Source: Variovorax flavidus (GTDB lineage Bacteria; Pseudomonadota; Gammaproteobacteria; Burkholderiales; Burkholderiaceae_C). Taken from it: 64,000 nucleotides of DNA. Positions within the stretch are counted from its first letter, which is position 1, and each line of letters begins with the position of its first letter. Made by a program: the position numbers and the translations under genes. The stretch is taken from NCBI RefSeq assembly GCF_030317145.1, contig NZ_JASZYE010000015.1, positions 1 through 64,000 of the forward strand. Direction: 5' to 3'. Below the pieces are notes generated by a model. It saw only the letters and a list, made by a program, of their open reading frames with translations. It ran no database searches and was not told the DNA's origin. This document shows positions 35,910-44,855 of this stretch, piece after piece.

Positions 35910-37196
35910 ATGGGACTTCTGCAACGCATGAATCCATTTGGGCAGCGTTCCGGGAAACTCCAGACTCAGCCAGCCCTAGGCGCCGCGGCCAACTTGCTGG
36001 AAGCCATTGAAGGGATGGCTGCAATGCGAGGTATCGTCCTGCCGCCCTGTGACCCCTACCCCGACCAGCAGGTTGTCTATGAACGCTATCTCAAGTCAGT
36101 TGGGCTTGATCACAGTCAGGTCGATCGCATCTTGAACATGGGGAGAATTCCCGAAGAAAAGCGGGCCGCGGCACACGGCATGCTATTGGCTGCAGTTCTC
36201 AATTCGGGCTCGATAAGCAATGGCGAACTAGCAGCGATCCTGACCGTGGCGAGGACGATATTCTCCGAGCAAAGGGCAACCAGCCTGCTTAGGACGATCT
36301 CTGCGCCAATTTATGAGAAGGCGCGGAAGGTCCCCGGACGCCTTAGCGGGCCGCTCGCCATGGGCGTGTTTCCCTTCCGCTGGTTCAATGGACAGTCCAG
36401 TGCGTTCGAGGGGACATCCATGTGTTTGGCTGCCACAGGGAGCTTCGATCTGATAGAGATATTCTCGACCCTTTTTGCAGCCAGGCAGAAAGATCCCGGC
36501 TATGCCGTGGAGAAAATGCGGGAGGCACTAGCGACCTACGTACGAACCAACGAAGTGGAAAGTCCAAAGTACGGCCTGGGAGAGGGCTTGGTCGACTTCG
36601 GTAATGCCGGAGGCATACACACTCTTCTGACGACGGCCGGCGAGCAGTTTCTGATTTCCCATGAATTCGGCCATGTGGCTCTCGGCCATACGGTTAGCTC
36701 TCCGCGAGGTGCGATGCCGACGCGCGCCGTCGGCCTCTTGAGCCAGACTCCGAACGACGTGCAGGTCATCAGGCCGGAGCAGTTAGATGAGTATTGTGCT
36801 GACGTTTGGGCGTTGCAGGCGATGCTCGCTCTCGCGGAAGAGCCTGAGTACGAGGAGAAGATTCCAATCTTTTGTGGAGGCGCCGCGGTATTCCTGGGTC
36901 TTGCAGTGCTGGTCGAAGCTGCATCACGCGCGGCACGAATCGACACGAAGGACTCGCATCCGCCGGCATCAAACCGGCTCTATCTCATCGAATTGGCCTT
37001 CGAGTTATTTGGGCATCACGAGAATGCGTTCGTCGCACGCCGAGTACGAGAGTTTGTTGACGAAGTCGGGGCAGAGTACCCCGGGTTCGAGATGCCGCCG
37101 ATGCTGTCTCGGCCCCTAAATCAAATTGCCGCCCAGGTTTTCGAGAAACTGAACCTCGACCTCTCCCACGCGCCCTACATCACGGATTTTCGGTGA
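35910..37196 (+). CDS. Predicted cytosolic zinc metalloprotease (HExxH)
   Basis: This 428-aa protein has no signal peptide. The first 230 residues are helical and unassigned. A zincin motif HEFGH is at residues 251-255 in LISHEFGHVALGH, followed by Glu294 and Asp298 in LDEYCADVWALQ, a pattern fitting the third metal ligand of gluzincin-like enzymes. The ATG at 35910 is preceded by GGGGAG; the upstream ATG-like start at 35892 is less well placed. It lies in the defence island between McrBC and a NYN-domain gene, and converges with a small gene at 37203-37541. A role in stress, abortive infection or phage sensing by proteolysis is possible but unproven. Confidence 0.7.
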   Translation: MGLLQRMNPFGQRSGKLQTQPALGAAANLLEAIEGMAAMRGIVLPPCDPYPDQQVVYERYLKSVGLDHSQVDRILNMGRIPEEKRAAAHGMLLAAVLNSGSISNGELAAILTVARTIFSEQRATSLLRTISAPIYEKARKVPGRLSGPLAMGVFPFRWFNGQSSAFEGTSMCLAATGSFDLIEIFSTLFAARQKDPGYAVEKMREALATYVRTNEVESPKYGLGEGLVDFGNAGGIHTLLTTAGEQFLISHEFGHVALGHTVSSPRGAMPTRAVGLLSQTPNDVQVIRPEQLDEYCADVWALQAMLALAEEPEYEEKIPIFCGGAAVFLGLAVLVEAASRAARIDTKDSHPPASNRLYLIELAFELFGHHENAFVARRVREFVDEVGAEYPGFEMPPMLSRPLNQIAAQVFEKLNLDLSHAPYITDFR

Positions 37197-37202
37197 TCAC
37201 GC

Positions 37203-37541
37203 TCAGGTTTCGGTCCATTCGCCGGCGCAAATCCGCCTGACGCCTATGCGGGCGATCAGTAGCGCGATCGTCGCCGACGCGGCCACGGTCGGAGAGAAGC
37301 CGAGCAAGGGCGTCGCTGCGGCAACCAAGGCGGTCGTATCGCCCTTCGTTGCAAGATCTTCGATAGTCTTGTTTCCGCAGACGGCGCTCTGGATCTGTTG
37401 GAGATGCCCTTTGAACCAGCCTCGTCCGAGCTGAGCTTTCTGACCGTCCGACACGCCGGTGCCCAGTCTTGATGTCGAAAGGACCTCGGCGCCGAGTGCA
37501 GTGAACAGCGCCTCCTCGGTGGGCGCACTGGGCTCGCTCAT
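37203..37541 (-). CDS. Small hypothetical protein with possible membrane segments
   Basis: This 112-aa protein starts at ATG 37541 with GGAGAG at normal spacing. The first 70 residues are polar (MSEPSAPTEEALFTALGAE and onward); residues about 73-102 are hydrophobic (TALVAAATPLLGFSP and VAASATIALLIARIG), able to form one or two membrane segments. The stop lies 6 bp from the stop of the convergent metalloprotease gene. No family is recognised. A membrane-associated partner of the neighbouring protease is conceivable. Confidence 0.6.
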   Translation of the reverse strand: MSEPSAPTEEALFTALGAEVLSTSRLGTGVSDGQKAQLGRGWFKGHLQQIQSAVCGNKTIEDLATKGDTTALVAAATPLLGFSPTVAASATIALLIARIGVRRICAGEWTET

Positions 37542-37810
37542 CGATCTCTCCAAAGGTTATGGCGCGGGTTTCATTCTCCCCATTTGTGATGCTTGCGACA
37601 AGCCTCGTTCGCCCCAAGCGCTGAGATTGCTGCCTACGTCCACGACGAGGCATCCTTTAGGGCGCTTATCCTTAGTGGCGCATCAGCGTTACCCGTTGAG
37701 CGCGGAGGTCGACGCCGGTCGCCTTTAGGAGGTCAGGTAGATCTTCATTCACCGCGCGCGACCATAGCGACAATGGCTCATGTCGACGCAACGCTAAGAT
37801 CCGGAAGATC

Positions 37811-39175
37811 ATGAAGAGCGCACTTTTTGTCGATTTCGACAACGTCTTTTCTCTGCTCCGTCAGCTGCAACCCAGCGCCGCGGAACAGTTCGCCCGCCAT
37901 CCCGACGTTTGGATCCACTGGTTGACTCACTCGTTCGCCATGCCCGAACCCCATGCAGAAAGTGAGCGTCGCCGCCTCTTGGTCAGAAGGTGCTACCTGA
38001 ACCCAAATTGGTACCAAGTCTACCGACACGCTTTTTTGCGGGCCGGGTTTGAGATTGTTGACTGTCCTCCGGTGACGAGCCAAGGGAAGACGAGCACCGA
38101 TATTCACTTGGTCCTGGACGCAGTGGATCTTCTGCAGCACGGCACGCACTATGACGAGTTCATTGTGTTTTCCGCAGACGCCGACTTCACTCCGCTATTG
38201 CGCAAGCTTCGGCGCCATGACCGTCGCACAACCGTGCTGGCGATTGGCTTTCCTTCAGCGGCGTACCAGGCGTCGGCCGACCTTCTCATTCCTGAACGCT
38301 TGTTTGTCGGCGAGGCCCTCTATCCCGCGCAAGCCAATGTTGACTCAGGGCTTTTGACGGGGCACGAGCAGAAGGCTTCCGACCGCGTATTGAATGATCG
38401 TCCGTCGTCTGCGCTTGTCGGTCCGCCCGCATCGGTTCAAACATCGTCTCAGGCGCCGACAGCCCCACGATCGGCTAGGCCAGCGACCGCAAGCGAATTG
38501 TCGGAGATAGCCAATCGAATCTGGCAAACACTCGACGAATCTGTTTCGCCTGTAAACGGTGGTCCGCTGGCATCCCGCCTGAAGGCTGAGTATCCAGAGG
38601 CTCTCGAGAACTGGAATGGTTGCGGTGGCTTCCGACCATTCCTTACGTCCTTGAACCTAGCGCGCCTCGTATGGCTGGGCGGATCTGGCGGCCGGCTGCT
38701 GGACCCCGCTCGTCACGAGGTAGAGGGGAGGTCGACACAGGACGAGCCGGATTCGCCATGGGGAGGAGAAGGCGAAATCTTTCCGGTGGTGAAAGAAGTC
38801 TGTTCCCTCACCAAGGCACCCATGCTTGCGCCCAAGGAGCTGAGGCAGGTTCTCAAAGCGCTCAGCACTGAACTCGCAGAAGGTTCCTTCCAGCCAAGCA
38901 CCACCGCCGCGCAGGTTTGTTCTCGCTGCCTCTCGTCGTCTGGCCTGCGCGTCCGCCAGCGAGACGTGGCTTTCCTTATCAAGGGAATGCAGCTGAACGG
39001 GCATGTCTTCGGCCAAGGCCAGGACGACGTAGTTACGCTGGGGTCGCGACTCGTCGATCAAGTCCTGTTCCTTTGCGCCCGTGAACAGTTGATTCTTGAT
39101 GAAGCCGAAGTTGCCGCTGTTCGACTCTGGGTTACTGGAGAGGGTGCACCTGCGAAGGTGCCAGCAAGCGACTGA
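37811..39175 (+). CDS. NYN-domain (PIN-like) nuclease with LOTUS/OST-HTH-like C-terminus
   Basis: This 454-aa protein begins with a NYN domain: acidic residues Asp8 and Asp10 in ALFVDFDNV, TSTDIHLVLDAVDLL and FIVFSADADFTPLLRKLR form the PIN-like metal site. Residues about 230-310 (ELSEIANRIWQTLDE then FRPFLTSLNLARLVWLGG) resemble an OST-HTH/LOTUS winged helix, and a second similar segment appears near 330-420. NYN-LOTUS proteins bind and often cleave RNA. GGAAG precedes the ATG. Location in a defence island hints at an RNA-targeting immune role, but no dedicated partner gene is present. Confidence 0.8.
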   Translation: MKSALFVDFDNVFSLLRQLQPSAAEQFARHPDVWIHWLTHSFAMPEPHAESERRRLLVRRCYLNPNWYQVYRHAFLRAGFEIVDCPPVTSQGKTSTDIHLVLDAVDLLQHGTHYDEFIVFSADADFTPLLRKLRRHDRRTTVLAIGFPSAAYQASADLLIPERLFVGEALYPAQANVDSGLLTGHEQKASDRVLNDRPSSALVGPPASVQTSSQAPTAPRSARPATASELSEIANRIWQTLDESVSPVNGGPLASRLKAEYPEALENWNGCGGFRPFLTSLNLARLVWLGGSGGRLLDPARHEVEGRSTQDEPDSPWGGEGEIFPVVKEVCSLTKAPMLAPKELRQVLKALSTELAEGSFQPSTTAAQVCSRCLSSSGLRVRQRDVAFLIKGMQLNGHVFGQGQDDVVTLGSRLVDQVLFLCAREQLILDEAEVAAVRLWVTGEGAPAKVPASD

Positions 39176-39615
39176 GCCCTCTCGGGATCGATTCTTCGAA
39201 AGCTCAGGTAGAACTCTGGCGAAGCGCTCGACTTCTGGATGTCCATGAAGGTGCAGCCGTGATTGTCTGAAGGTCTGAAGAGCAACGGGATGCAGTCGTC
39301 ATCCACTGCCCAGTCGAACGTCGGCTCTCGCTGCGAAGCAGTCAGTCGCGGGACAACGTCGAATGCCTGCAACGGGCCGGCCGAATGCTGCTAGACCTTG
39401 GGCGGCGCCCACCTGGCTTAAGCGGCAGCACGCTATGTCGAACTGAAGCCACGTCGAGTGGTTGAAAACGGTCGCTTTCCTCTGCAGTGAACGACTGCCG
39501 ACAGAGAAAAGGACGCGGGCCACGACCTGTCAGATCCTTCCTTGGCTGGGGCCGCCGCCCTGGACTGAGAAGGAGGGCGTCGGCGTGCCGCCGCCCTTCC
39601 CTCTTCACCCTCTCG
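39176..39615. other. Intergenic region with decayed repeat
   Basis: No gene is supported. Bases 39312-39345 (GAACGTCGGC then CGCTGCG) belong to the same decayed intergenic repeat seen at 31259 and 35688. A minus-strand frame (39372-39058) overlaps the NYN gene and is not convincing. Confidence 0.4.
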
Positions 39616-40647
39616 TCAGGTGGCTTGCCAGTCGAGCCCTTCAGGCGATCTGATCGGCCGAACCGTCGCCGGCAACTGGTCCGCATCGGAGACGTTCACC
39701 GCGATCGGCGCCATCCACCGCAACTCACGCTTGCGGAGCTCGAGTGGGACGCCCTTGCGCTTCCCGCTCAAGATCGTGTGCCAATGCGCTCGCCGGAGAT
39801 GTGGGGCGACGGAGAGCCCATCGTTGCCCACACCGGCGTGCTGCTTCGCGGCCGCATAGGCTGCGCGCATCGCGGAGCCCATCCGGACCCCCGTATCCCA
39901 CACGACCGGCGAAGCCGCAGGGAAAAGACGTTCTCCCCTCCTCCTTGTCTTCACGGCCACCGGCAACACCGGCCGGCCAGGAACACCGTCTTGAGTCAAC
40001 TCCGCGCCCAGCGAGCACAGATACAGCACCATTGACAGCACTGGCATCGCGATCGCCGTCAATTGTCCATACAGTGGCGACGACTCGGGGTACGTCTCCT
40101 GCAGCGATTCGAGAATGGAGCGACCGGACAGCTTGAGAGACAGGATCAACATGGCGCGGTCGTCAAGACTGGTCGCCATATCCCGCTCGGTGTCAAGAAG
40201 CATTTGAAGGTAGATCGGTCCCCGGTCGCTCGACGAGGCCGGCTCCATGGACACCCAAACGCCACGAGCAGGCCCCCGAAAAGTCGGCAGATGGCCCAGT
40301 TCAAGGTAGATGCACCACTCGGGCAGTCGGAGCAATACATCGACCGGCACGGCCACATCAAGCGGCGTAGCGATGAGCGCGGCCATCAACGTGGGGTCCA
40401 CTCGATAGATGCCCTTGGTCATGCGCCAGGCTGCGAGCGCCGAAAGCTTTGTGGCGACCAGCGGCCGATCATCGGTGAGCGGAAGGGCGACCGCCATCGG
40501 TGCGAAGCACCAAGGCGGCCAATCGGTTTGAACGCGGAAGGCCGCTCGCATCATCTCGTGCTGAGCCCAAAAGCCCGGCATCTCACGCCCGGCAAAGTCG
40601 AGCGTCTGTACGGCCGGGTGCAACCCGGTCGACGGTGTAGCTGTCAT
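39616..40647 (-). CDS. AcrVA2-family anti-CRISPR homologue
   Basis: This 343-aa protein shares several blocks, as I recall them, with AcrVA2 of Moraxella: GIYRVDPTL, LLRLPEWCIYLEL (AcrVA2 has LPDWCVYVDI at the same place) and the C-terminal APHLRRAHWHTIL followed by LRWMAPIAVNV (AcrVA2 has RPHIRRGHWHGYW and RWQPAVFVN). AcrVA2 blocks Cas12a production by acting on its nascent chain or message; distant homologues are widespread on plasmids and may have other targets. The ATG at 40647 has AGGGAG upstream. It precedes nothing but repeats downstream and lies 53 bp after a small gene and the ParB-like gene in the same direction, so it is mobile-element cargo. Confidence 0.75.
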   Translation of the reverse strand: MTATPSTGLHPAVQTLDFAGREMPGFWAQHEMMRAAFRVQTDWPPWCFAPMAVALPLTDDRPLVATKLSALAAWRMTKGIYRVDPTLMAALIATPLDVAVPVDVLLRLPEWCIYLELGHLPTFRGPARGVWVSMEPASSSDRGPIYLQMLLDTERDMATSLDDRAMLILSLKLSGRSILESLQETYPESSPLYGQLTAIAMPVLSMVLYLCSLGAELTQDGVPGRPVLPVAVKTRRRGERLFPAASPVVWDTGVRMGSAMRAAYAAAKQHAGVGNDGLSVAPHLRRAHWHTILSGKRKGVPLELRKRELRWMAPIAVNVSDADQLPATVRPIRSPEGLDWQAT

Positions 40648-40700
40648 TTTTCTCTCCCTGGTACAGATGTCCACGCCCCTCCCAGGGCGCGGACCAGGAT

Positions 40701-41009
40701 TTATACGGCATCAGGCGCTGCATCGCTTGCGGTTGCCGCCGGCGCCAGCACGCAGCCGAGTTCGTGAGGGCCAGCCAGGCGAGCGCCGAAACGGGCTGAG
40801 CGCGGCGGAAGCGGGATCAGATCCCTGCGAGCAAGCGAGATGGCCGCCTCGGATGTCCGGGCGCGGACATAGGCAGTTCGCTTGTAGGTCGGCTTCCGCG
40901 CGGGGCCGGCCACGACGTGGACGGCCCATTTTTTCCATTCGCGCTGCGACCGGTATTCATGGGCGTTCTGCTCGTCAAGAGAAAGAAGAATCGTTGCTGC
41001 ATTCAACAC
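40701..41009 (-). CDS. Hypothetical 102-aa protein of the mobile-element module
   Basis: This is a basic soluble protein with the core EWKKWAVHVVAGPARKP and SEAAISLARRD, probably a small alpha/beta fold. The start is GTG at 41009 with GAGGT upstream. It stands between the ParB-like gene (60 bp) and the AcrVA2-family gene (53 bp) on the same strand, so the three are likely one transcript. I cannot assign a function. Confidence 0.65.
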   Translation of the reverse strand: MLNAATILLSLDEQNAHEYRSQREWKKWAVHVVAGPARKPTYKRTAYVRARTSEAAISLARRDLIPLPPRSARFGARLAGPHELGCVLAPAATASDAAPDAV

Positions 41010-41069
41010 CTCGTATGGTTTGTTGAAGGACCATGACCGCCGCAGCGAGATCGCTGCGGCGGGCTTGGA

Positions 41070-43097
41070 TCAGTCCTCTCGACCCTCGTTGGTGTCACCC
41101 TCCTCGCCGGAGCCAGCGACGACTGGCACGGCGTATGGGCGCAGGGTGGATGGGAGCCAGCCCGTCCCCTCCAGCTTGGCCGCCGCATAGGCAACCGCAT
41201 CGACCTTCTTCATCTTTTCGATGGGTCTGGCGGCTTCCGCTCCGCAGGCCTCCGACAGCGCCTCGATCCGCTTCGCGTTGGACACGTGATTCAGAAAACG
41301 CTCTGGCGTCGGTTTCCACCAGTCAGCCATGTTCAGGTCGAGGGCCGATTCAATGGCTTGAGCAACATCGAACCCGCGTGCCTCGCGCACAGGCCGGTCG
41401 GCAATCACGCTGTACGACCGGGCCACACAACGCGCCAGCAGGTCCAGCAAGCCCTTCTCGTCCATTGCCGACAGGGCGCCGAACAGCGATGCCGTATCGC
41501 CCGGGAGATGGTCGGCCCAGCCTTCTGCCTGCTCCAGCGTCTGCGCAGCGGGTGTCTCGTCGTACTCCTTGGCCTTGGCAACTCCGTGTGCGTTGTCGTC
41601 GAAGCGAACACCTACGGGTGAGGATTGCCACGGCTCACGCTCCCGCCCGAGCAGCGAGTGAAGCAAAGCAACAAGCGCCACCTTCGGGCTTTGCGTCAAT
41701 GCAGCGGCGACGGCAGCCGTCCGGTGAGCGGTGAGGTCGGTGCAAAGAGTGGCGGTGAATTCAGCGCGCTCCTTCGGTGCAGATTCAAACGATGGCGCCG
41801 ACGTTCCGGCTTGCGCATGCGCCGCCGCGACAAGTTCCTTTCGGTCCTCGGGGCGAACCAAGCCTTCAACCGAGTCAACACCCTGCCCGCCGCTGCCGAT
41901 GAAGACGACGACCCCAGCGCTCGCACGCTGCTCCGGCACCCACACGCACAAGGCAGCTTGCATCGCATTCAGCTGGTCGTGCAGTTGCTCCTGTTGTTCG
42001 CACAGGGTGTCCAGTTCGGCGTCCTCATCGTCGGTCAGCAGGCGGTCTTCCTCATCGCCAATGCTCTCGAGTTCGTGAAGGCGTTCGGTGACGCGGTTGT
42101 AGGCGCTTTTCTGCGCTTCCATCGCCTTCGCCTCTGCGTCGGTGGGCTCGCCCGCTTCACAGTGCAGTTGCGCGAACTTCGAACGGTCCGCATACGGAAA
42201 CACGACCCGCGCCTCAACCCATTTCCAGCCAGCGGCGCGCAGTTCGTCAGCCGCAGCCTCCAGCTTCAGGAGCGCCAGCCGATGCAGGAGCGCCGGGTCT
42301 TGCAGGAACGATCCCTCATCCTCGGTCGCAAAGAGATCGGCCCGCACGGCACCGCCAGCGGCTTGATAGGCGTCCAGACCAACGAAACGCGCCACCGGCG
42401 CACCGGCCCGCACCTCTTTGGCCGTCAGCATTTGGCTGATGTAGTAGGCCGAGCGGCTATAGGACGGCAGGGCCTCCCACGTCGCAATCTGCGTCTCGTG
42501 ATCATCCGCAAGTGCCAGTGCCTGCATCACGTCCAGATTGATCTGGTCCTCTCGGAACAGATCGATGAACATCGGCGCGAGTTTCGCCAGCTTCAACCGC
42601 CGTTCCACCGTCAAGGCCGTGACACCGAAGGCAGCGGCGATCTGCCCCACGCTCCTGCCCTCTTCCAGCATCAGCTTGAAGGCTTCCAACTGGTCTGCCG
42701 CGTGCATCGGCTCCTGCGTGTCGTTCTCCGCGAGGCTGACGCTGGTCGCGTGGTCGGCCGCGAACACCTTGCATGGAACCCCCCAGTCCTTCGAAATGGA
42801 GCCTTCCGCCGCCAGAAGCAAGAGCGCTTCGAGCCGGCGACCGCCCGCGATCACTTCGCCTTTAAAGCCCTTTCGCTTCGCCCTGACGACGCACAAGCCA
42901 TGCAGCAGACCGCCATGCGCCCGGATCGCCGCAGCGAGCTTCCGGATGGACGATGGATCACGCTTCTTCCGAACGTTGCGCGCCGAGAGGAAAAGCTGGT
43001 TCAAAGGAATGATCTCGTCCGCTCCCTTCGAAACAAACACCTCCACGCCGTCGATCACCACCACATCTTCGCAGTCCATCACATCGATAACTGACAT
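41070..43097 (-). CDS. ParB-like partition/nuclease-domain protein with long C-terminal extension
   Basis: This 675-aa protein has an N-terminal ParB/Sulfiredoxin-type CTP-binding fold (PLNQLFLSARNVRKKRD, VIAGGRRLEALLLLA, SLAENDTQEPMHAADQLEAF) and a helix-turn-helix (GRSVGQIAAAFGVTALTVERRLKLAKL). The remaining 400 residues are specific to plasmid and ICE ParB-like proteins and include an acidic coiled segment (DEEDRLLTDDEDAELDTL). The ATG at 43097 is best spaced from GGGAG; 43103 is the alternative. No ParA gene accompanies it, so this is either a remnant of a plasmid/ICE or a regulator rather than a complete partition system. Confidence 0.88.
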   Translation of the reverse strand: MSVIDVMDCEDVVVIDGVEVFVSKGADEIIPLNQLFLSARNVRKKRDPSSIRKLAAAIRAHGGLLHGLCVVRAKRKGFKGEVIAGGRRLEALLLLAAEGSISKDWGVPCKVFAADHATSVSLAENDTQEPMHAADQLEAFKLMLEEGRSVGQIAAAFGVTALTVERRLKLAKLAPMFIDLFREDQINLDVMQALALADDHETQIATWEALPSYSRSAYYISQMLTAKEVRAGAPVARFVGLDAYQAAGGAVRADLFATEDEGSFLQDPALLHRLALLKLEAAADELRAAGWKWVEARVVFPYADRSKFAQLHCEAGEPTDAEAKAMEAQKSAYNRVTERLHELESIGDEEDRLLTDDEDAELDTLCEQQEQLHDQLNAMQAALCVWVPEQRASAGVVVFIGSGGQGVDSVEGLVRPEDRKELVAAAHAQAGTSAPSFESAPKERAEFTATLCTDLTAHRTAAVAAALTQSPKVALVALLHSLLGREREPWQSSPVGVRFDDNAHGVAKAKEYDETPAAQTLEQAEGWADHLPGDTASLFGALSAMDEKGLLDLLARCVARSYSVIADRPVREARGFDVAQAIESALDLNMADWWKPTPERFLNHVSNAKRIEALSEACGAEAARPIEKMKKVDAVAYAAAKLEGTGWLPSTLRPYAVPVVAGSGEEGDTNEGRED

Positions 43098-43297
43098 TTC
43101 CATTTGCTCCCTTAAAAGCTACCGGGTCCCTAGATTCCGAGCCCATCGACTGATGGTTTCGGGGGCGAGTGACGGCTCCCGGATCTCGCCGCCGTTTCCC
43201 TGAGTTCGTCGCCCGGTGAACGGCGCGGACTGGAAGACGTGGGAACCAGGGGGAAGCCTTCGTAACGCGCAGCGTTATGAACACCCCCTGGCAGGCG

Positions 43298-43678
43298 AAG
43301 CCGGTCCCGCGGCAGCCAGGCCGCAAAGTCACCGGGAATGGCGAAGAACACAGGGAAACGGAGAGCACGGCGCATCCGTCACACGCAAACGAAACCGCCG
43401 CGCGGCGAGCGCCTCTGCGGCCGCAGGCCGCCTGGCTGGAGCAAGCGCAGCGCGCAGCGACGAAGGAGCGAAGGGCGACGAGGGCGCAGCCCTGGTCGCG
43501 GTCCCCAGAGGGCGCCAAGCGCAGCGCCGGCGGGAGAGGGCTGGTCAGCCTTCTCCCTGGAGGGGCGACCGAAGGGCGCAGCGCCACAGGCGCGGAGGCG
43601 TCAGCGATGGAAGCCCGAAGGGGCGAGACCGAAGGGCTCGATGCGAAGCACGACAGCGCGGCCCGGGACGGGAGACGC
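43298..43678 (+). repeat. Dispersed repeat, copy A (longest)
   Basis: It begins AAGCCGGTCCCGCGGCAGC, runs through GAGCACGGCGCATCCGTCAC and GCGCCTCTGCGGCCGCAGG, and ends with the GACCGAAGGGCTCGATGCG block shared with copies C and D. Copy B (44718-44890) repeats its left half. It lies between the ParB-like gene and the toxin-antitoxin pair. The flanking bases 43104-43297 and 43679-43971 hold no gene that I can support. Confidence 0.8.
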
Positions 43679-43971
43679 TCCTTTCCGCGACCGACCCTCG
43701 TCGCGATGCCAGCGTCCGCTCAAAGGCGTCGCGCAACCCAGCGCTGCGGACACCCGCCCCCGCAGGATCCGCACAATCGAGCCCATTTCAGGCCCTGGCC
43801 CGCGACGACCTCGAGCATTCCGGCGGCGTCTGCGCCCCTCTGCTCGCCCCATGGCGACGCGCCACACACGCGCCGAGAGGCACCCACCTGCCTGGATCAA
43901 CTGCCCGGATCGAACTCCTACATCGCGCGAAGCGAAGCTGCCGGAGCTTTACGCTTGAATGCTGCGAGCCC

Positions 43972-44000
43972 TTGCTGAATATATATTCGGTATACATACT
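43972..44000 (+). promoter_or_regulatory. Possible promoter of the toxin-antitoxin operon
   Basis: TTGCTG (43972-43977) and CATACT (43995-44000) are 17 bp apart, in an A/T-rich patch (ATATATATTCGGTATACATA) that stands out from its G+C-rich surroundings. The near-symmetric sequence could also bind the antitoxin for autoregulation. Confidence 0.3.
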
Positions 44001-44034
44001 AGACATATCAAATGCCAAGCGCGGGAAACCGGAC

Positions 44035-44301
44035 GTGCCCACCACCAGCCAACAGCCGCTGAAGTTGAACTTCAAGGACGACACGCTGACAACCGTGTCG
44101 AGAGACGCCCTGCGAGGGCTGGCGAAGAAATTGGGGTTCAACGAAACCCAGACCGTCCTGTACGCTCTCGCCAGACTGCGAGATGAGGTCTTCGTCGAAC
44201 AGGACAGCGAGAAATTGATGCCGCTCACCAAGACCCAGCACAAGGCCATCGCGAAGGCTGAACCAAAGGGAAGAGGTAAGGTCATCGGCTCCCTCCTGTG
44301 A
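44035..44301 (+). CDS. Putative type II antitoxin
   Basis: This 88-aa protein starts at GTG 44035 (VPTTSQQPLKLNFKDDTL). The segment SRDALRGLAKKLGFNETQTVLYALARLRDEVF resembles a DNA-binding ribbon-helix-helix or helical core, and the C-terminus is basic (KGRGKVIGSLL). Its stop overlaps the toxin start (GTGA), which is the classic antitoxin-first arrangement. The start is tentative because the ribosome-binding site is weak; the same frame is open far upstream through the dispersed repeat. It would neutralise the MazF-like toxin and repress the operon. Confidence 0.65.
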   Translation: MPTTSQQPLKLNFKDDTLTTVSRDALRGLAKKLGFNETQTVLYALARLRDEVFVEQDSEKLMPLTKTQHKAIAKAEPKGRGKVIGSLL

Positions 44302-44855
44302 GCAGAGCCTACTGGATACCGCGCCCAAAGCTCGGGGACATCGTCGAGTGCAGCTTTCCGCAGCAAGTAGGCGTGCCAGGACCCAAGAATCGTCCGGCCC
44401 TGGTGCTCCAAGTTGAAGAGGCGGGCGATGACCCGACCGGTTCTGTTGTGGTTGTTGCATACGCCACATCCCAGAACACTTCAACTGTGTACCCGGGAGA
44501 GTTCGTCATTGAGGCGAGTGCAAGAACGGGCTTGACCAAGGCGACCAAGTTCGACTTGGTCAATCATCACCGGCTTCCTTTTGATGATTCCTGGTTCGCG
44601 CCCGCGCCCGGCAATACGCCAGGCACCCGCGCCGCGGTCGCCTTGACCTTCAAGACTCGGGCTGTCTCGAAAGATTCGAGGTCGCGACAACTCGTCGCGG
44701 CAAGCCGCGACACACCTCAAAGCCGGTCCCGCGGCAGCGATGCCGCAGAGTCACCGGAAATGGCGAAGAACAGGGAAACGGAGAGCACGGCGCATCCGTC
44801 ACACGGACATGAAACCGCTGCACGGCGAGCGCCTCTGCGGCCGCAGGCCGCCTAG
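44298..44855 (+). CDS. MazF/PemK-like toxin with repeat-derived C-terminal tail
   Basis: This 185-aa protein contains a PemK/MazF-like SH3-barrel core in residues 1 to about 120: PRPKLGDIVECSFP, PGPKNRPALVLQVEEA, VVVAYATSQNT and FVIEASARTGLTKATKFDLVNHHRLPF. MazF toxins cut mRNA. From about residue 140 the protein is encoded by dispersed repeat copy B, giving an arginine-rich tail (for example ESTAHPSHGHETAARRAP) absent from normal 110-130 aa family members. The repeat probably removed the original stop codon. Whether the toxin still works is unknown. The start codon is GTG, overlapping the antitoxin stop by 4 bp. Confidence 0.75.
   Translation: MSRAYWIPRPKLGDIVECSFPQQVGVPGPKNRPALVLQVEEAGDDPTGSVVVVAYATSQNTSTVYPGEFVIEASARTGLTKATKFDLVNHHRLPFDDSWFAPAPGNTPGTRAAVALTFKTRAVSKDSRSRQLVAASRDTPQSRSRGSDAAESPEMAKNRETESTAHPSHGHETAARRAPLRPQAA

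Noticed and set aside
41070..43097. ParB-like gene considered as a chromosomal parABS locus
   Set aside because: No parA and no parS site seen; the long C-terminal extension and neighbours are of plasmid/ICE type.
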